NCBI GenBank assembly: GCA_933228675.1
Contig: OW121743.1
Location: 108,619,468-108,683,467 of the forward strand
DNA from: Stomorhina lunata
Taxonomy: Eukaryota; Arthropoda; Insecta; Diptera; Rhiniidae
DNA: 64,000 nucleotides
Direction of reading: 5' to 3'
Part shown: piece after piece, positions 57,757 to 64,000 of the stretch
How the letters are laid out: each line of letters begins with the position of its first letter
Numbering within the stretch: the first letter of the stretch is position 1
Notes under the pieces: generated by a model
Told to the model about the DNA's origin: nothing
Databases searched by the model: none
What the model saw: only the letters and a program-made list of their open reading frames with translations
Made by a program: the position numbers and the translations under genes

Positions 57757-58824
57757 TTTTATACCATACACCACATTTTACGATTAGTTATAAGTCTGAG
57801 TTTTTCTGGTTTCCTAATATTATTTTTTCTTTTTTTTCCAGGACATTGGGATAAGTATCCTAACTTTGAATATTGAAAATGAGACCAATTATATTTTTAA
57901 CTGGCTTTGATTTATGTCTTAGATGTGGCTTTTGAAGGCTTAATGCTATTCTGGTCAGTTATTTATTAAGTTTTTATATCTCTTTTTTATTCAGATTTTT
58001 TTTTTTAAACATGTGTCTTTCTTTCTTTTAGTGCTATTTATGCCGATGTTCCATGTTCTACATTCCTGTAATCGCTGATGGTCAATCTATATGTTGAACC
58101 GTTATCAATATCATGCCATTTATTAAGAATCATGACATAATTCTCGATATAAATGTAATCCTCTAGATATAAGATTATAATTTAATGTTCTGAAAATTTT
58201 TAAACACAACAAGGATGACAGCTATAAAATAATTTGTAATCCTGCTTTAAAAAGCTTTAATTTAAACAATTTTGTATAATCTAAAAAAATAATAAGCATT
58301 TTGTTTCATCACTATATAAATAAAGAACAAATAAATTAAAAAATATATTTTCTTCGTTTTAATTGATTTATGCAACTAGGTAACCCTGGAAAGCTAACTT
58401 TTGTAGGTTCCCAAGACCCAAAGTATTTCTTGTCTTATGGTTCAACTAAATTACTAGTTCCCTTGTTATTGCTACTTTAAAATGTTCCCTCGATTTTTTT
58501 AGTATTAATGAGATTTGGTAACCCAAAAAAATATATGATGTAAAAGACCAACAAAAAATCTAGTGATTGCATAAAGTTTTATTCAAATTGATCCACCGGT
58601 TCCCGAGTAAAAGCTATTTAAGCTTTTACCACATTTCTCTATATTTAAAAGATATGGCAACCTTTTATAGTCTTAATAATAGCTCCATCTATTGTTTTCC
58701 ATATTAATGTTTAAAAATTAAATTTTTGGTTTCCAATAGATAGCTCTCTTTTTCAGAATTAAAGCGGCATTGCCAGATCAAATTTGTAACGTATTTTCGC
58801 CGTTTGAATCTTTATTTTAAGTAA
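57757..58824. other. AT-rich DNA, no gene seen
   Basis: A more GC-balanced segment at 58370-58790 (GGTAACCCTGGAAAGC, GATCCACCGGTTCCCGAG) looks like an unrecognised old mobile-element remnant. No frames support a gene. Confidence 0.4.
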
Positions 58825-59605
58825 ATTTGGTAAATTTTTGTATTAAATTCATTTTTGACGAATATCTTCTGAATTACTGGCCAAAAACGGCTGAAAAACA
58901 CTATTACGTATTTTTGCCACACGCTTAATCCGAAAATGATGTCCAAATTTAATTTTAGGATGAAGCCTTCCCAGAAGTTCCTAAATGTAGCGTATGAGTA
59001 ATATTCAGAAATATCGCGAGAAACCACCTAGACGTATGAGTAACATTTCAGAATTTTTATACATACATATCTAATGATTTTAATCCCAAAATTAATTTCT
59101 GAAATTTTTTAATATTTTGTTCTAAATTTGTTTTTGACGAATATCTCCTTAATTACTGGCCAAAAATGGCTGAAAAATACTATTACGTATTTTTGGCACC
59201 CGCTCAATCCGAAAATGATGTCCAAATTTAATTTTCCCAGATTTTTCAAACCCAGACGTATGAGTAATATTGTGAAATACTGCAAAAAACACTTAGGCGT
59301 ATGAGTAATATTTTAGAAACTTTGTACTTATGTGATGATTTTAATGTCAAAAGTAGAAATTTCTGAAATTTTTAAAATTTTTGTATTAAATTTGTTTTTG
59401 ACGAATATCTTCTGAATTACTAACCAAAAACGGCTGAAAAACACTATTACGTATTTTTGCCACACGCTTAATCCGAAAATGATGTCAAAATTTAATTTAA
59501 GGATGAAGCCTTCCCAGAAATTCCTAAATATAGCGTATGAGTAATATTCAGAAATATCGCAGAAAACACCTAGGCGTATGAGTAATATTTCAGACATTTT
59601 TTTAA
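58825..59605. repeat. Tandem repeat, unit 264-279 bp, nearly three copies
   Basis: The landmark TTTTTGACGAATATCT occurs at 58852, 59131 and 59395. Each unit then has ACTATTACGTATTTTTG, AATCCGAAAATGATGTC and two (G/A)CGTATGAGTAA words about 50 bp apart. Units 1 and 3 also share GGATGAAGCCTTCCCAGAA, partly lost from unit 2. Minus open frames at 59027-58812 and 59645-59328 are parallel readings of the same repeat, hence their near-identical peptides. Confidence 0.9.
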
Positions 59606-59611
59606 TACTTA

Positions 59612-59835
59612 CACTAATGGAACCATGGGTATTGAGGTTGGACAAAATCGGTTCATTATTTCAGGTAGCTCCCCTAGGATTGATCTCCCACAATTTTAGT
59701 ATATTTTTAAGAAATTTAGCAAAAATATTGCTTATACAAATATAAATGCAAATTTCGTTGGAATTTGTCCATATTTGAAAATAGCTTTTATATGAAATCT
59801 ACTATCAAAAGTCGCTAAAATACAACGAAAATCTG
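59612..59835 (+). mobile_element. INE-1-like internal fragment
   Basis: It matches the middle of copy B: GGAACCATGGGTATTGA, CAAAATCGGTTCATTATTT, GCTTATACAAATATAAAT and TTTCGTTGGAATTTG. It lacks both ends and directly abuts the 264-279 bp repeat array. Confidence 0.65.
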
Positions 59836-59904
59836 AAACCAATGACTGTTTCCACCGTAGGCAGGCTAACGCGCGTTGACCTTGGTGAGCCACCTACCAT
59901 TAAC

Positions 59905-60600
59905 TATGCCGATCTACTTAGACCTTTAATATACTTAGAATCACTTTCTTGGTCGATTTAACGATGTCAGTCAGTCCACCCGTCTGGCTGGTTACATCCC
60001 CATGTAAACCTTGTAATCAAAGTACAAGTCGTAATTCTAAAGATAATTTGATGAAATTTGACACAGACAATTTTCTTGATAGTGGCACCATGATTGGTCC
60101 ATTATTTATGGTACCTCCCATAGGTCCCACATCCCGGAATTGATATTTTGACAACAAATATGAATATTGTTTCATGAAATTTAAAATATATACTGCTTAT
60201 ATAAACAAAAATCACTGCCACAAATTTCGTTGAAATCGGTCCATATTTGACCATAGCTCCCATACAAAATCTTCTGTCAAAACACACTAAATGAGAAAAA
60301 ATCCCTAAATCGATCGTAAATCTGAAGATAATGACAATTGTATGTTTTTTTCATACATAAATTTTGTAAAAACTGTAATCAATTAGCTAAATTTCAAGAC
60401 AATCGGTTCACATTTGATCCAAGCTCTCATATAAGTCCAAGTGGAGGAAACAGCTAAAATATATAAGTACTGAGAAAATGTTTGACTAAATTTAGCAAAT
60501 ATTTGTCTTTATGCACGGAAAATAACGGACCTTCCACATTAGTGGTAAAGGTCATCGTACGGCCGCGCTTGACCGGTTATAGTATTTCCTTACTTGTTGT
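59905..60600 (+). mobile_element. INE-1-like element, copy F (5' end replaced)
   Basis: The conserved block starts at about 59918 (AGACCTTTAATATACTTAGA), runs through CGATTTAACGATGTCAGTCA, CATGTAAACCTTGTAATC and TTGACCATAGCTCCCATA, and ends with the 3' hairpin region GCTTGACCGGTTATAG and CCTTACTTGTTGTTTT. The normal 5' palindrome is missing; instead an unusual CG-rich stretch (GGCTAACGCGCGTTGACC, 59863-59880) precedes it. Open frames 59949-60143 and 60287-60102 are shadows. Confidence 0.75.
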
Positions 60601-62369
60601 TTTTTTTTTGACTTAAGTTAGTGCTGCTAAGCTTATAAGACTGAACAGCAATATAGTTTTATTGGAAATCCTTTTAGATATAATAAGATCTACAACAAAT
60701 TAAATAAAACACATCTAATATTATTAAAAATATTATTCATTAAATTATTTTATTTTTTTAATAGTAAGTAAATATATATTGTTTTTTTATAAATATAATA
60801 AATTTTAATCCAAATACAAATGAAAAAGAGTTAACTGAAGAATCTTAACTGAAGAATCTTCCTGAACATAGCCAGTATCTGCAAAGTGGACAGCGTTTTC
60901 CTTTTGTAATTTGTAGTTCCACTAAGAAGAGATTTTGAAAAGTTAAATCTGAAATGAAAATAAATAAAGAAAATAAGAATTAAGAAAAATGTATAACATT
61001 GAATTTGCTTAACTATAAAAGAAAACATCAAAATAGAAATTAAAATTGTATCCTTAACAAAAAATAGTGGATAGACCCTTTTATATCAGCCTTTTAATGA
61101 GTATAAAAAGAAAAAACTGGAGTAATAGTATATTTTGGTACAGTTTCGAATATTTTATGAAACAAAGCAATAATTTTAAGAATATCAATTTTCAATTTTC
61201 ATATACATAATATGCAATTTCCCAACGCTGTTTAATTACTTTTCAAATCTCTTTATACTTCAATCTACTTAAAAAATCTATAATTGCCCCAGTTAAGTAA
61301 ATAACTTTTATTAAAATCAAGATAACTTAAACCCATTTAATTGCTTACAAGCTCATACAAGTCTTATTTACTGTCATAATAAGAAAAACTCTCTAATAAA
61401 AACAATCAATATTTCTTTTACAATTTCTTGTCTTATACCAACGGCAACAACTAAAGTATTTTCTTCATTAACTTCATCACTGGTATTATCATGTTCCAGG
61501 GACATCGTTTTCGATCTTAATAGTGTTATTATAACAAGACAAAAATCTAATAAGCTGCATGTTGACAGTGGGTGAGAGAAGTGATAGTAACTATTAAATT
61601 GTTTTCTTTAATTTATATTTATAAGATATTGTTATTAATATTGCCTGCCATTGATAGACACAAGAACAAATAAAAATGACCTCTTTTGATGGCACAGACT
61701 CTTATTCATACAAACACTTGCCTTATAAATACAAACAAGTTAGAAGTAATGCCAGGGAGGACAAAGAATACAAGGATTTCTTATTAGAAAAAAATCTTGG
61801 AATATTTATTTCTTAAAATCCTAAACAAACTGATGAATACTGAAGCTAAATAAGAACAAAAATCAAATATAAACATATATGATCTATATTCTAGCATAAT
61901 AATTAGGTGGAGATCTTTAAGATTTTTGCAAATCCTCACAGTTTTCCACAAGAGTCCGTCTCAATTCGATTTTTGTTTCGCTAAACCCATTATAGTAGAG
62001 GCTATTACATACTCTTATTCCTTAGTCCAATAATAATTTGAAATACAAATTTTTATTGCAAAAATAAATGTTGTAAATACGGCATAATACAAATACCAAC
62101 TATAAAGATAAACTTTTGATATTCCGTATATTTGTACAGACATAGCTCATGTCCATCATGTACATTTTGATACGCACTGATTGTGTTTTCTGTGATGGTC
62201 CTATTATTTTATTTAATTTTTTGCTGTCGATATGATGGTATGATGTTCTTTTTAGTAGTTTGATGTGTGTGATAACAAGTCATAACCGACTAAGTCGACT
62301 TAATGAAAATGTGTGTTATTTATGCTCACAAAGAATTTATAAGAAGAAAATAATGTGACCTTATTTTAA
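60601..62369. other. AT-rich DNA, no gene seen
   Basis: No gene or element end was recognised. Confidence 0.4.
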
Positions 62370-64000
62370 AATGGAAAAAGTAAATTTTTGAAAAATTTCA
62401 TATAAAAAGTAAATTTTTGAAAAATTTCCTATAAAAAGTAATTTTTTTAAAAATTTCCTATAAAAGTAAATTTTTTAAAAATATCCCATAAAAGTAAATT
62501 TTTGAAAAATTTCCTATAAAAAGTCAATTTTTAAAAAATTTTCTATAAAAAGTAAATTTTTGATAAATTTCCTATAAAAATAAAATTTGTGAAAAATTTC
62601 CTATAAAAAAAAAATTTTTGAAAAATTTCCTAAAAAAGAAAATTTTTAAAAAATTTCTTATAAAAAGTAAATTTTTGAAAAATTTCCTACCAAAAAAAAA
62701 ATTTGAGAAAAATTTCCTATGAAAAGTAAATTTTTGAAAAATTTCCTATGAAAAGTAAATTTTTGAAAAATTTCCTATAAAAAGTAAATTTTTGAAAAAT
62801 TTCCTATAAAAAGTAAATTTTTAAAAAAATTTCCTATAAAAATTAAGTTTTGTAAAAATTTCCTACAAAAAGTAGATTTTAGAAAAATTTCCTATTAAGA
62901 GTAAATATTTGAAAAATTTCCTATAAAAAGTAAATTTTTGAAAAATTTCCTATAAAAAGTAAATTTTTGAAAAATTTCCTATACAAAGTAAATTTTTGAA
63001 AAATTTCCTATAAAGAGTAAATTATTGAAAAATTTTCCTATAAAAAGTAAATTTTTTAAAAATTTCCTATAAAAAGTAAATTTTTTAAAAATTTCCTATA
63101 AAAAGTAAATTTTTGAAAAATTTCCTATAAAGAGTAAATTATTGGAAAATTTTCCTATAAAAAGTAAATTTTTAAAAAAATTTCCTATAAAAATTAAATT
63201 TTTGAAAAATTTCCTATATAAAGTAAATTTTTAAAAAATTTTCTATAAAAAGTAAATTTTTGAAAAATTTCCTATAAAAAGTAAATTTTTGAAAAATTTC
63301 CTATAAAAAGTAAATTTTTGAAAAATTTCCTATAAAAGGTAAATTTTTGAAAAATTTCCTATAAAAAGAAAATTTTTGAAAAATTTCCTATAAAAAGTAA
63401 ATATTGAAAAATTTCCTATAAAAAGAAAATTTTTGAAAAATTTCCTATAAAAAGTAAATTTTTGAAAAATTTCCTATAAAAGTAAATTTTTGAAAAATTT
63501 TCTATAAAATGTAAATTTTTGAAAAATTTCCTATAAAAAGTAAATTTTTGAAAAATTTCCTATAAAAAGTAAATTCTTGATAAATTTCCTATAAAAAGTA
63601 AATTTTTGAAAAATTTCCTATAAAAAGTAAAATTTCCTATAAAAAGTAAATTTTTAAAAAATTTTCTATAAAAAGTAAATTTTTGAAAAATTTCCTATAA
63701 AAATAAAATTTTTGAAAAATTTCCTATAAAAAGTAAATTTTTGAAAAATTTCCTATAAAAAGTAAATTTTTGAAAAATTTCTTATAAAAAGTAAATTTTT
63801 GAAAAATTTCCTACCAAAAAAAAAAAATTTGAGAAAAATTTCCTATGAAAAGTAAATTTTTGAAAAATTTCCTATAAAAAGTAAATTTTTGAAAAATTTC
63901 CTATAAAAAGTAAATTTTTGAAAAATTTCCTATAAAAAGTAAATTTTTGAAAAATTTCCTATAAAAAGTAAATTTTTGAAAAATTTCCTATAAAAAGTAA
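62370..64000 (-). repeat. 29-bp minisatellite array running off the window end
   Basis: The unit as read on the plus strand is GTAAATTTTTGAAAA + ATTTCCTATAAAAA (29 bp), about 56 units, continuing to the last base of the window. Reversed, the core is TTTTTATAGGAAATTTTTC, the same framework as the arrays at 37.8-41.4 and 47.6-48.8 kb. A pair of atypical units (CTACCAAAAAAAAA then TTTGAGAAAAATTTCCTATG) occurs near 62686 and again near 63812, suggesting a larger duplication with a period of about 1.13 kb. Confidence 0.95.

Noticed and set aside
58812..59645. Two similar minus-strand peptides suggesting a gene family
   Set aside because: They are the same reading of units 1 and 3 of the 264-279 bp tandem repeat, and unit 2 breaks the frame.

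Overview
The window looks like AT-rich nuclear DNA (roughly three quarters A+T by eye) from a higher fly (Diptera: Schizophora; a calliphorid or muscid would fit). The evidence is several INE-1/DINE-1 (mini-me) elements with their GTCY microsatellite core, a CR1/Jockey-type LINE remnant, tRNA-derived SINEs, and Transib-, pogo/Tigger- and Harbinger-like miniature elements. There is no bacterial or organellar signal. Almost all short open frames are chance products of AT-rich or repeated DNA.

Only one coding segment is supported: a minus-strand first coding exon (22846-22718) encoding a signal peptide and the start of a cysteine-containing secreted protein, ending in a phase-0 GT donor. No further exon is visible downstream on that strand, so 22717-1 reads as part of a first intron longer than 22 kb. 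That stretch holds degenerate tandem repeats (about 180 bp at 2.6-3.2 kb, about 160 bp at 8.4-9.0 kb, 280 bp at 13.5-14.5 kb, 110-140 bp at 17.4-17.7 kb and a larger family at 20-21 kb), one hairpin MITE and many AAGCTT motifs. Upstream of the exon (above 23 kb) lies presumed intergenic DNA.

From 23 to 64 kb the window is built from repeats. There is a pogo-like MITE (24.57-25.23 kb), INE-1-like copies (29.5, 34.7, 42.9, 50.7, 55.9, 56.8 and 59.6-60.6 kb), a broken LINE (30.6-31.6 kb), a SINE with target-site duplication and a TA tail (33.7-34.1 kb), and a near-perfect 129-bp palindromic MITE (36.48-36.61 kb). A nested composite occupies 48.77-53.69 kb: a long inverted repeat enclosing a foldback element, an INE-1 copy, and a SINE split by a Transib-like element.

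The most striking structure is one 29/30-bp minisatellite family that recurs as four separate arrays within 26 kb (37.8-41.45, 44.87-46.12, 47.64-48.77 and 62.37-64.0 kb, the last inverted and running off the window). Blocks of variant units inside these arrays point to local homogenisation. Classifications rest on motifs, inverted ends and target-site duplications read by eye; no database search was possible.
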